DNA of 64,000 bases from Linepithema humile. Lineage: Eukaryota; Arthropoda; Insecta; Hymenoptera; Formicidae. Below are positions 24,497-34,300 of this stretch, piece by piece. Each line of letters opens with the position of its first letter. Positions within the stretch are counted from its first letter, which is position 1. The notes under the pieces were generated by a model. It saw only the letters and a list, made by a program, of their open reading frames with translations, made no database searches and had not been told where the DNA came from. Where the stretch lies: positions 27,726,532-27,790,531 of the forward strand of contig NC_090131.1 of assembly GCF_040581485.1 (NCBI RefSeq), written 5' to 3'. A program made the position numbers and the translations under genes.

Positions 24497-25322
24497 TATA
24501 GGCGGGAGAGCCTAATGGATTGTGTTCGACTGGTGAGAAGTGAGAGAGAGTCAATGGTGTAGAAATGCATTTATTTCTTTGTCAGAGAGAAGTATGTATG
24601 TACAAGTGTGTGTGTAACTTGAGTGCGCCAGCGGCGCACTCGCGGCAGAGTGTAAGGCCGCGAGTTTCGAATGAAAGGTGACGGGCGCGGTAAGATATTA
24701 CCGGCCGCGTCTGCGTGGTTGGAATCGAGTCCTTAACAGGACGATTCATACGAGGGTGCGTGTTGCATCCCGGCGGCGAGGTTTGCGTTGCGGTGGAGTC
24801 TGTACTGCGATGGATCGAGTCTCTGGTGTGCTGGTGGTGGCAACCGTCTCGGCTCTCGGAATTACGGATTGCTCCGTGTACCGAGGAGAGAGAGGTCTCC
24901 GAATTCGGATGTCGCCTTGAGTGAGCGTGTCCCTTCTGCTGATACTTGGTAGCCCAAAAATGCTACGGTTTCTTTTCCGAACACGCATTTTGCTGGGTTT
25001 AGTTGAATTCCGTATTTGCTGAGTCTCTGGAACAAAGCTGTTAAATGTGCTTTATGTTCGTCAACGTTGTGAGATGCTACCAGGATGTCGTCAATGTAGG
25101 CGTAGCAGAAATCGAGTCCGCGTATCACCTCATTTATGAATCTCTGGAACGTTTGCGCTGCGTTTCTCAAACCGAAAGGCATTTTGAGAAATTCGAACAG
25201 ACCGAACGGTGTGGTGATTGCCGTTTTTGGCACGTCTTCAGCGTTTACTGGAATCTGGTCGGGCAATCGTCCGCGGCGTATTATGCCGCTTCAGTACAGC
25301 TGTGTGGCGGTGAGCCGCCACA
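24497..25322 (-). repeat. 5' LTR of the Gypsy-type element, rearranged (826 bp)
   Basis: It matches the 3' LTR at 24497 to about 24800 and at 25271-25322. Between these, roughly 24800-24930 is a diverged LTR-like stretch and about 24936-25268 is reverse-transcriptase coding sequence, in place of about 390 bp of normal LTR. This LTR is therefore chimeric. Confidence 0.8.
24936..25268 (-). pseudogene. Gypsy reverse-transcriptase fragment inside the LTR
   Basis: The minus-strand open frame (to 24862 in all) begins DQIPVNAEDVPKTAIT, then TPFGLFEFLKMPFGL and the catalytic YIDDILVAS, then GIQLNPAKCVFGK and FLGYQVSAEGT. This order (fingers/palm TPFGLFEF...MPFGL, YxDD box, C-terminal FLG) is diagnostic of Ty3/Gypsy reverse transcriptase. 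Only about 110 residues remain, and the frame runs on into LTR sequence. It is a fragment without protease, RNase H or integrase. Confidence 0.9.
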
Positions 25323-25327
25323 GTATA

Positions 25328-25364
25328 CAAAAGTGTATCATGTAGTATACAAAAGTGTATCGTG
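25328..25364. repeat. Two copies of a 22-bp direct repeat
   Basis: AGTATACAAAAGTGTATC followed by A or G TGT occurs twice head to tail, starting at the edge of the LTR element. It lies at the centre of the large inverted arrangement of mariner-like copies. Confidence 0.7.
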
Positions 25365-25902
25365 TACATGTAAAAAGTGCCATTGTTTAAGAGCCCATTG
25401 TCAAGAAACAGATTCAGCGGTCAAAAATAGGGTTTACTAATCAAAAAATGCGTTATGAGCCTCAAACAACCTTGAAAATTGACCTCAAGGTCAAGCTAGT
25501 CAAAATGATTTACACTTTTACAATTCATTGACTTTGTTTAAGCATTACGCACATTTGTGTTACCCAGAAAACCACGTCATTTCAGAAAAACTACACCAGA
25601 TCGTTTTTCAGGCATTTCACCTTCATTTTTGACCTTTCCAAGATCGCATAAACAATTTTTTCATAAGACAAGTTTAATGTAAAATTTTCCGCTTTTTCGA
25701 AATCCGCAGTCAAAAATAGGGTGTCCCATTTAAAAAAACCATCGTGACCTTGAAATAACCTTCAAAATTGACCTCAAGGTCAAAACCAATGGTACAATTA
25801 AATGACCCCCTCTGTCCTGGTCAACTTTTATCTAAACCATTTTTTTGTAGATACCGTAATTTGGAAGATATTCGGATCCATAGATTAAAATGACTCACCC
25901 TG
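25365..25902 (-). mobile_element. Mariner-like repeat, copy D (inverted, truncated)
   Basis: This is the reverse complement of the left half of copies A and B, ending at the intact terminus CACCCTG-TA (25903-25904). It is cut at the ACATGTAAAAAGTGCC position, so the transposase tail is missing. Confidence 0.85.
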
Positions 25903-25904
25903 TA

Positions 25905-27089
25905 TAATAATACAAAGCATTTACAATGCATTTTTTTCGAAAAATATTGGTTTTATACAAAAAATACATTGAACATAAATGATGTATTTTTTCAAGAGCT
26001 ACAACTTTTATTTGAAACATTTCTTTGTTACTCACTTTTTTGTACTTTTTTGCACTTTAGTATACTATTTATCAAAATAATGTTAAAGAAATGATAATTT
26101 TTGAGTTTTTTTTTAAGTTTTGACTTTGAAAATGACCTTGTCGCCAATTGATATGGTCATATTCGTAATCAGCGCGCAAAAATACAATAAAAAGCGTAAT
26201 AGTTTGGAGCAAAATACAGTATTTACCTCCTTTACATAGTAATTACCTCCGTTGGCTTCGAGGCATAACTGCAATCTGTTTTGAAAACTATCCACAGTTG
26301 TAAGCAGGGTAGCTCTAGGAATGGCTGCACAAGCTCTACGAATGCGGCCCATAAAATCATCTCTTGTGGTTGGTCGTTCAGCAAAAACAACGATTTTATA
26401 ATTATTGACCGATAATCAAGCACCCTAAAGGAAACAGAACTTACTATGTCCACGTCGTTGTTTCCGGGTAACGCTAAAAGTAAGATGAAAGTGCTTTTGA
26501 CCTTGATATGACCTTCAAAAGATCAGATCGAAAAACTAAAAAATCCCTATGCTCATGTAAAAAGTGCCATTGTTTAAGAGCCCATTGTCAAGAAACAGGT
26601 TCAGCGGTCAAAAATAGGGTTTATTAATCAAAAAATGCGTTATGAGTCTCAAACAACCTTGAAAATTGACCTCAAAGTCAAGCTAGTCAAAGTGATTTAC
26701 ACTTTTACAATTCATTGACTTTGTTTAAGCATTACGCACATTTGTGTTACCCAGAAAACCACGTCATTTCAGAAAAACTACACCAGATCGTTTTTCAGGC
26801 ATTTCACCTTCATTTTTGACCTTTCCAAGATCGCAAAAACAATTTTTTCATAAGACAAGTTTAATGTAAAATTTTCCGCTTTTTCGAAATCCGCAGTCAA
26901 AAATAGGGTGTCCCATTTAAAAAAACCATCGTGACCTTGAAATAACCTTCAAAATTGACCTCAAGGTCAAAACCAATGGTACAATTAAATGACCCCCTCT
27001 GTCCTGGTCAACTTTTATCTAAACCATTTTTTTGTAGATACCGTAATTTGGAAGATATTCGGATCCATAGATTAAAATAACTCATCCTG
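25905..27089 (-). mobile_element. Mariner-like repeat, copy C (inverted)
   Basis: A nearly complete copy in the opposite orientation to A and B. Its outer end CATCCTG is followed by TA (27090-27091). It is directly adjacent to copy D with the same junction sequence that joins A and B, so D-C mirrors A-B. Confidence 0.88.
26113..26388 (-). pseudogene. Transposase C-terminal remnant, copy C
   Basis: The minus strand encodes the same tail as copies A and B (RIRRACAAIPRATLL then CLEANGG), with Thr for Arg after LL and Val for Ala after NYY. Only the C-terminal helix region is preserved and it is non-functional. Confidence 0.6.
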
Positions 27090-27091
27090 TA

Positions 27092-27605
27092 TAACCTGAT
27101 ATGTATGCCGAACGCTGTTTCACATTTTTACAGGAGTCTGATTCAGATACAAGAGATAAAAAACTTACCATTTTGTTCTTTATCTTCAGATACTTCCAAA
27201 TTTTCAAGATTTAATGCAGAAATCATTGCAAAAAATTTTTCTAAAAGAACGGCGTGGAGAAGCGACGCTTAGATTTTGCGTGAGTTCATTAAAGGAATGG
27301 CCATCATAATGCTTTAGGCGCCAGCTGGGGCCTTATTTTAGTAAAACCTTACTCCTCAGAAATAACAACATAAAAAATAGCCTAGTTGCAAAATAAAATA
27401 CTTTTAAATATTAAACTCATAATATAAAAACTAGAGGCCACTAAAAAATTTGTAAGCGATAATTGTTTATTAAATTTCTCCTTTTTGCATCATGTAATGC
27501 ATATCAAATTTCATTTCCAACAAACTTAAAAAAAAAATGCGTACAAATTTGATTAATTGAAATACGCTTCTTCTTTTGAGGCCTCATGATGTTACGCCTA
27601 GGGCC
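27092..27605. other. Short gap with one exon-like stretch, no gene supported
   Basis: On the minus strand 27169-27226 reads ATG plus 18 further codons and one base, then a strong donor (GTAAGT). Codons continue to look coding at about 27095-27150 (SESDSCKNVKQRSAY). There is no recognisable product, and the stretch runs into copy C. Otherwise it is AT-rich. Confidence 0.3.
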
Positions 27606-28172
27606 CATAGACATAGGAATATAGGGACCGAGCATATCGTTGCAGGGGGGAAGCTACTGCGGGACGGTGCGACGAAGTAAAGTGTGCCTAAATTTGATTG
27701 GCTATTAGTTTGCGCAAGCGCGATATAAGTATCGTGCGACTTCCAGTGTGCATGGACATAGGAATATAGGGTCGGAGTGTAACGTCGCGAGAGGAAAATC
27801 ACTGAAGGAAGGGGACGAGGTAAACTGTGCACATTTTTGATTGGCTACTATTTGACGCAAGTGCAATTGGTCATTATTCGACGCAAAAATATTATGCAAT
27901 TTGGGCAGATATAATGAGCATTTGAAGTTATATCAAGAAAAAACATTATTTTAATAACATAACTTTCGATGAAAAACAAGGATAAAATGATCCTAGGAGC
28001 GTTGCGGGCGTTAAGTGGAACGCACCCCTAGTGTATAATAATAACAGCATACGTATAACGATAACCAATCAGATTCAGGCACAGTATCATGGCGGACCCC
28101 CCCGCATTTTGGCTTTACTCCCCTCGTCTATCAACCAAGTTTACGCTCCGTCCCTATATTCCTATGTCCATG
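27606..28172. mobile_element. MITE with 8-bp TSD (family 1)
   Basis: The terminal inverted repeats start CATAGACATAGGAATATAGG on the left and CATGGACATAGGAATATAGG on the right (read inward). A perfect 8-bp duplication CTAGGGCC flanks it (27598-27605 and 28173-28180). An 8-bp duplication points to the hAT or P superfamily. A second left-type terminus lies inside at about 27752, so the left end is partly duplicated. There is no coding capacity. Confidence 0.85.
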
Positions 28173-28218
28173 CTAGGGCCTCCAAAAGTATAAATGCGAC
28201 CCTGGCTAGAGAAACTAT

Positions 28219-28342
28219 AGGTCTGTTCTTTATAGCTGAACTGGCTGCACTAGTTCAGAGTTTATCTTTCTCTTTCCAATGTGGAGAAAAAAAGATAAAC
28301 TCTGAATTAGTGCAGTCAGTTCAGCTATAAAGAACAGACCTC
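28219..28342. mobile_element. Small foldback MITE (124 bp)
   Basis: The arm starting AGGTCTGTTCTTTATAGCTG pairs with its reverse complement at the right end. The arms are about 53 bp with a short loop around CCAATGTGG. The target-site duplication is not clear (CTAT on the left, CTAG on the right). It has no coding capacity. Confidence 0.8.
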
Positions 28343-28864
28343 TAGTAACTCCGGAATGGAACTTATGACGTCATTATTCGTTCTCGGAGCGAGTAAACCT
28401 GCGGCAGTCGAAAACGCTATGAGCGTATTCAGCTGACACAACAATTGTGTGAGCAATCGGTAATTATCTGTGATTGAAGTATACCATTAGATATATAAAA
28501 AATAAATAATAATAAATAACTAATAGAATACTTTAATCTCCCTTTAATAGAAGAGAACAGACATACTTTCTGTCTCGTATCTACTTCGAATAATAGAAGA
28601 GAACAGACATATTTTCTGTCTCGTATCTATCACACGTGTTTCTTTGCGCGACAGCGAAGGCCTGCTTTGCTTCTTAATACAGCGTTAAATGCTTTTTGAT
28701 TACACATACAAATATATTTAACAATGTATGGCTGCGTTCCGTAAAGCGCATATGTCGGAACATGAATTATATATAAATAATATAGAAAAAGTATATAGTG
28801 CAGTCCCAGTGCAGCTAAAAAGAACAAACTCGTACTTGGTTTTGCGTTAAATGCGTACGTATAA
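28343..28864. other. Non-coding spacer between elements
   Basis: It contains a 46-bp direct duplication (listed separately) and AT-rich sequence. No exon is recognised. Confidence 0.5.
28545..28629. repeat. 46-bp direct tandem duplication
   Basis: TAATAGAAGAGAACAGACAT plus its following 20 bases is repeated with a period of 46 bp and one C/T difference. Confidence 0.85.
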
Positions 28865-29777
28865 AGCCTTGTGTCCACGATGCTAGAACTCAATCCGAGA
28901 TCTCGGTCCGAGTCCTCGAACAATAATATTTATACTTGGCTGAATATAGTTAGCGTTGTAATCGAGTTACGATTCTTTACGATGATTTTCTGATCTATGT
29001 TATATTGCCAAGTTGGTTTATAGATATCATCAAGTGATGCACCGCTTGATTTCGAATGTTTTATTTTATTTAGATGGTCCAGATATTGTGATCTTAAATT
29101 ATTAATTTTTTTTTTGCAATTTCAGTTGTTAGTGGTTGTCCTGTTAATTCTTTGTACTGATTACAGATTATCTGTAAAGCTTGATCTCGTTTCATACGAT
29201 TATGATAATCAACACTTTTTGTAACATATAAACAAGAATGTTGTTGATATAACATTAATAAAATTTTAACATTTTCCTTATTATCCATTTTTTATTATAA
29301 AAGAAGTTTTTTCTGAAAATCAATTTTATATATTATTATACTTTTCTTGAAAAATAATATGTATATATAGATTATAATATATTTTTAATGTCTAATTTAA
29401 TCTGCATTAAAACTAATAATAACTACTTATGTAAATCTTATTAATTATTAATCTTATTAATTTATTTTATTTAAGAATTATATTTCTCTTATTTTTTCAA
29501 TTCTATAATTACTTACTAAAATATTATTTATATTGTTCACAGTATCTCGTATCACTATAAGTATCTTATATTTTGTCTTGACAGATAGCAAAAGAAACTA
29601 GTAAAATCTAATAACTCGCAATAACTCGTTCCGAAAAATGGGACGCAACGCATTTTTTCGTTTGAGCTTCTTATTCGAGTTTTGCATCCAAATTCAGTGT
29701 GTACATGATCCGAGTTCTAGTAACTTTCCCTCAGTCCGAGATCTCGGACCGAGTTCTAGTATCGTGGACACAAGGCT
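28865..29777 (-). mobile_element. PIF/Harbinger-like DNA transposon (non-autonomous)
   Basis: The terminal inverted repeats of about 46 bp start AGCCTTGTGTCCACGAT on both ends. They are flanked by a 3-bp duplication TAA (28862-28864 and 29778-29780), the target preference of PIF/Harbinger. The element encodes a MADF-domain protein on the minus strand, which fits the two-gene organisation of Harbinger elements (transposase plus Myb/SANT/MADF-like partner). The transposase gene is absent, so it would need help from another copy. Confidence 0.85.
28930..29288 (-). pseudogene. MADF (Myb/SANT-like) protein of the Harbinger element, frameshifted
   Basis: The minus-strand ORF starts at 29288 with MDNKENVKILLMLYQQHSC and continues with MKRDQALQIICNQYKELTG. 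It stops after KKKLII at 29094. In the next frame the domain continues KKKINNLRSQYLDHLNK, SKSSGASLDDIYKPTWQY and ends at 28930. The frame changes in the run of ten A (plus-strand T at 29106-29115), so one base gained or lost in that homopolymer splits the domain. MADF domains bind DNA. In Harbinger elements such proteins help bring the transposase to the DNA. The gene may be a pseudogene, or the break may be a sequencing error in the homopolymer. Confidence 0.7.
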
Positions 29778-29784
29778 TAACATA

Positions 29785-30241
29785 GGGTGTTTACGATAAT
29801 TCAAATTCGAGTTAGTTTCACTAGGGCCAAAAAATGAGATAGACATAACCATCTAGAACCTTTATGATTTATGACAACTCGACGCTGTCTTGTATTGCTT
29901 GAGTTATATTCATTGAATTTATTGAGTTTATTGAGCAAATTTTATTGTAATAGAAAAATGTCATTTATTATTATTATTAATTATATTATTATTAATTTAT
30001 TAAAGAGGTATACCAACATACATACCAACATTATTTGTTTCTTTCATAGACTGATTTGCAGTTGACATTTTTCTATTACAATAAAATTTGCTCAATAAAC
30101 TCAACAAATTCAATGAATTTAACTCAAGCAATACAAGACAGCGTCGAGTTGTCATGAATCATAAAGGTTCTAGATGGTTATGTCTATCTCATTTTTCGGT
30201 CCTAGTGAAACTAACTCGAACTTGAATTATCGTAAACACCC
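29785..30241. mobile_element. Foldback MITE, 457 bp
   Basis: Long inverted arms of about 180 bp begin GGGTGTTTACGATAATTCAA and meet around an AT-rich loop (ATTATTATTATTAATTA). ATA lies on both flanks (29782-29784 and 30242-30244), a possible 3-bp target duplication. It sits seven bases from the end of the Harbinger-like element. Confidence 0.85.
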
Positions 30242-30423
30242 ATAGGTACACTGGAAGAGGCACTGAGCTGCCTAAGGGTCTATCCAGACAAACTTGCATA
30301 GTCGCATAAACATATGCATAAGGAAATTGATTGATTCATTTCCTTATGCATATGTTTATGCGACTATGCAAGTTTGTCTGGATAGACCCTTAAGCAGCTC
30401 AGTGCCTCTTCCAGTGTACCTAT
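30242..30423. mobile_element. Near-perfect 182-bp palindrome, probable MITE
   Basis: The left arm runs from ATAGGTACACTGG to TAAGGAAAT and the right arm is its almost exact reverse complement, with a loop of about 10 bases (TGATTGATTC). One arm base differs (CCTAAGGG against CCCTTAAG). It begins exactly where the preceding MITE ends. It has no coding capacity. Confidence 0.85.
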
Positions 30424-30661
30424 ATTTCAGTGATGGCATTTGCAGAGTGTCGAGAATGTAGAAAGAGTAAGAAGATTTTGAATAGAATCCTTTTCTCTGT
30501 CACAAATGCTCCTCTTAGCCGAGTTGAAAAAAGATAGCGATTGTATTGAAACTGTTGCGTTCTATGTACGCGCTTTGCTTAGGCGTAGAAATAGGAAACG
30601 AACAATTTACGAGTATTTACTACGTCTATAGTTACGACTAAAACTTTTTTACGTGTAACGG
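30424..30661. other. Spacer, nothing recognised
   Basis: A 34-codon open frame follows an acceptor-like TATATTTCAG (ATG at 30433, AECRECRKSKK), but nothing supports it as an exon. Confidence 0.4.
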
Positions 30662-31300
30662 CACGGACTAAGGAATAGAGGGACGGTGCACAAGCTGTAC
30701 CGGGGGAGCACGTTTGCGGCGGGGGGGGGCCGCCATATTCGTTTAGTAATCACCACACATAGAACTCACTATTTGCGTATATGTGAGAAATGAAAGTCAG
30801 ATCTTGCGCACAATAAACAAAATAGGAAATAGAAATAGAAATAATTATTAAATATTAAAAATAAGAAATTGGAATTATTTATTTTAAAAATAAAAAGAAT
30901 AAAAAAAATTAATGCATAAATTAAGAAATAATAATTGGAACTAATTAATATATTTTATTCTCTTGTTAGATGTAAAATAATTTCTCTTTTTAATATTAAA
31001 TATTTATTGCTATTTCTAATATTTTGTCTACTGTATGCAGAGCCTCAGAGTAATAAAAGTTAAAGTATTTTATAAAATTTATAATACAACAATAATAAAA
31101 TCGCCTAATCTCTTTATGCTTGTCACTTGTTATGTCTAGTGGCTACTACACGAGTGTAACCATGTCACAGACACAGAATCTCTGTGTGAGAATCGCTACA
31201 TCAATATGGCGGAAAGCAGTCCCCCCCGCACGCTTGAGTTAGGATCCCCTCTCGCCTAAACTAGGACTTTAGACTCAGTCCCTCTATTCCTTAGTCCGTG
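30662..31300. mobile_element. MITE with 8-bp TSD (family 1 relative)
   Basis: The inverted termini start CACGGACTAAGGAATAGAGG. A perfect 8-bp duplication TGTAACGG flanks the element (30654-30661 and 31301-31308). It is related to the element at 27606-28172: the termini share GGACxxAGGAATA, and both have a poly-C tract next to ATGGCGG near the right end. It is non-coding and hAT- or P-like by duplication length. Confidence 0.88.
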
Positions 31301-31308
31301 TGTAACGG

Positions 31309-34300
31309 CTTTTAGTCGCAATGAATGCACATTTAGAGTGAAAGTGAATGCCAGATTTTAGCCAATAGTATGCATTCCGTATACGCAAAAGAAACTATAT
31401 TGTAGTGACATCTTGCATAAAATGCAGTATGCCTTGTGCAGGTAATGTAGAACATGTCTTTATGAAAGAAGCATAACCAACATACCAGTATTATCAAAAG
31501 AAAGTAAAGTAAACAGTAAAATATACGATTTGATAAAATAATGTATTAATAAAAAAATTTTTGAAAACTACTATTTAATATATTTAATATATTAATCTCA
31601 AAATTATCACGAATTACAAACCGTTTAAAGCGAGTTTCATATATTAATATTTTGGTATATTTTGGTATTTGATATAAATATATATATATACCCCGATATG
31701 GCGAGCTAGGGTTAATATCTAAAAAATATTTTGAATAAAATAAAGAAATTTATTTTAATTAATAATCTTATTAAAAAATAATACTAATTGCAATGTAATT
31801 ACAATTTCAATTTTTATAAAATATATAATTACAATTTTTATACCATTTTTTATTTTCTAACATAAATTTAATGCTAGAAATAATTACTGATGATCAACTT
31901 GATAAACCGCATAAAGCATTTAGAATACAAAGAATTCGCATTTGCACCGATCTTTGCGCAAATAAATGCCGTTTTTGACATACATTCATTATCCTTTTAT
32001 CGCATACCGCGCACGTCCTAAAGAACAGAAAAGCACAGGTGAAGCACGTACGTGGGGGAGTTCTTCCGCTTTTAGCAATCGTAAAACCGCAGGTGCAACT
32101 TGTCACACAATGAACAATACTCAAACACCTCAAACAAATTCTCGAATTATGCAACTATAGTTTTATGGTTCAAATATAATTATTTGCAAAAAATTCTTGT
32201 TCTTATCACCAAAATAAAAATTTTTCCTTCTAGCGTCATAAGTTAATTTAATTTTCACAAATTGGTTATAATTAAGCACTAATTGAAGAACGTTGCTCGC
32301 TGCGCACCCAATTGCTCTTTTCCGTTCTCATTGTTTGCATTTCTGATTAACGAAATATGCCACTGTGTAATAAAATCCACGCGCGGATGCAATTAGTGTG
32401 TTTCTTTCATTAATTAATTCATTTTATAAATGAGTTAACTTGAATTGTAGTGGTTTTTAGGAGAAATTGATAAATCATAGAGAAAGAAATTATAATATTC
32501 TATCGCATAGAAATATTCTTAATATTTTATAAAATGTATTATGAAGTAACACTTCAAGGTGTTTTCATGACACGTATCTTTGTTAAAAAATTAGTTTAAT
32601 TGCGTTAAACAATTTTCTTTCTTTTTTTTTGAGTATAAAATGTGTTAAATATATATGATAAATGCTTTCGTAAAATTTATGACAATTTGATACTAATCTG
32701 ACAATAATTTTAATTTTCACAATATATTAAAAAAATAGCAAAAATAAATTTTAAAACACATAAAAAAAAGATAACGAACGTGTAAGGTAAAATTTGTTTT
32801 CCACGAAGCCCTTAAATCTGGCGAAAAATTGTACGTGCGTAAAGTTTAACTTTCGCAAATTCGATAGCTGAAACGCGTGCATGATCGATCACATGAACCA
32901 TATGGTTCACGTGCCCCCAGCATGGAAGTAATGGGTCATGGTTACATGAAGAAGACCCTGCTACATGGTGATTGCACTCTGTTTTTACATAACAAAAGTT
33001 GATATACAGCAGATGTTATAGAAAATGCAATATGATTAAATAAAAACCATTTTTTTATAAGTATAATTAACACATAAATTTAATGCACCACAAAAAATAG
33101 TTAAATTTAACTTATTCAAAATCAAATTAAAATCCTACATCTTAAAATCCTTTTCCACGTGTATTTTTTATACATATAATTGAGAATAATTATTCCGTAT
33201 TAAACTAACAAACTGTCGGGTGTTGTTATCGCGAGGTCTAATTCAAAAGTAATGTCAGTTGTTTGCCACTACATGTACAGATCCTCAAGACTGATACATC
33301 TTTATTATCAGCCTCGACATATGTGTACAAATTTTTACGCGTTGCAAATTCATCGACGATGTTGGTCGAATAAAATTTGCACTAACGATAAGCGTATTAA
33401 CATCCCATAAAGTTTACTATTATTCTCGTTTTATTGCATTGATGAAAGCCGATCGATGCGTTATCGTAATTCATGATAGTCGTTCTTGTGCGTGCGATAA
33501 GCAGAATGGATTTTTCATGAGACAAAGATAAAACTTTATTATGGGTAAAACCAATGATATATCATTTTGTTCACTATAAACTACAGAAAATAAAAAATTA
33601 GATAACAACAGCTAAAAAGTAAATAGTACAAATACGATAATCGATACAAAAAAATGTGCTTTTTATCAAATAATTATAATATTAAATAACAATTTTATTT
33701 AATCTTGTATGAAAGTTTTCTTTCCGGTTTCAAAATTTTATTATATTACAATCAATTAATTGGACGTATTTAATTAATATCAATGACTGTGTATTTAAGA
33801 GAAGCCGTACCACCGACGCAGGAAGCGCGTGCCCTTCCACTCTGTCCCCACCGCAACATCACCCGATCGATTTCGCGGCGATGGGCTCTTAATCCGGAAG
33901 TCGATACCTTCGAAAGGAAATACTCTGAAAGGATTCTGTTTCCTGCAATGCGCCAGCGGAAATTTTAACGTTTTTGAAAAGCATAATACGGCGTCGGCTG
34001 CCGCTTGAGTCAGGATTGCGAAGCCGCGGATACACTTTTGTAAATGTGTAAAAAACGGTATATGTGTGTGTCAGACCTTGTACGACTATGAAATCGGCAA
34101 CAAATTACAATTGCATGACAAAATGCGTGAAGAAGAAACAGTGACTTATATAAATTATTATTTATAATATTAATAAATTAAAGAAACACGTCATAATTAT
34201 GCGATAATTTACAGTTGCAGATTGTGATAAGTTTTTTATGCAGATGTATAATAAAACAGACATTCTAAGATTTCCTAATTACTATTAAATTTAATGTACT

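Larger units (their letters stand above)
22962..25322 (-). mobile_element. Decayed Gypsy-type LTR retrotransposon
   Basis: Two related LTRs flank a short 650-bp interior. The element is bounded by a 5-bp target-site duplication GTATA (22957-22961 and 25323-25327). On the minus strand the outer LTR end begins TGTGGCGG and the inner end reads CGCCTATA. A putative primer-binding site and a polypurine tract lie next to the LTRs in the expected places. The interior retains only the C-terminus of integrase plus a nested MITE, and a reverse-transcriptase piece lies inside the 5' LTR. Most of gag-pol is deleted, so it cannot move by itself. It inserted into mariner-like copy B. Confidence 0.85.
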
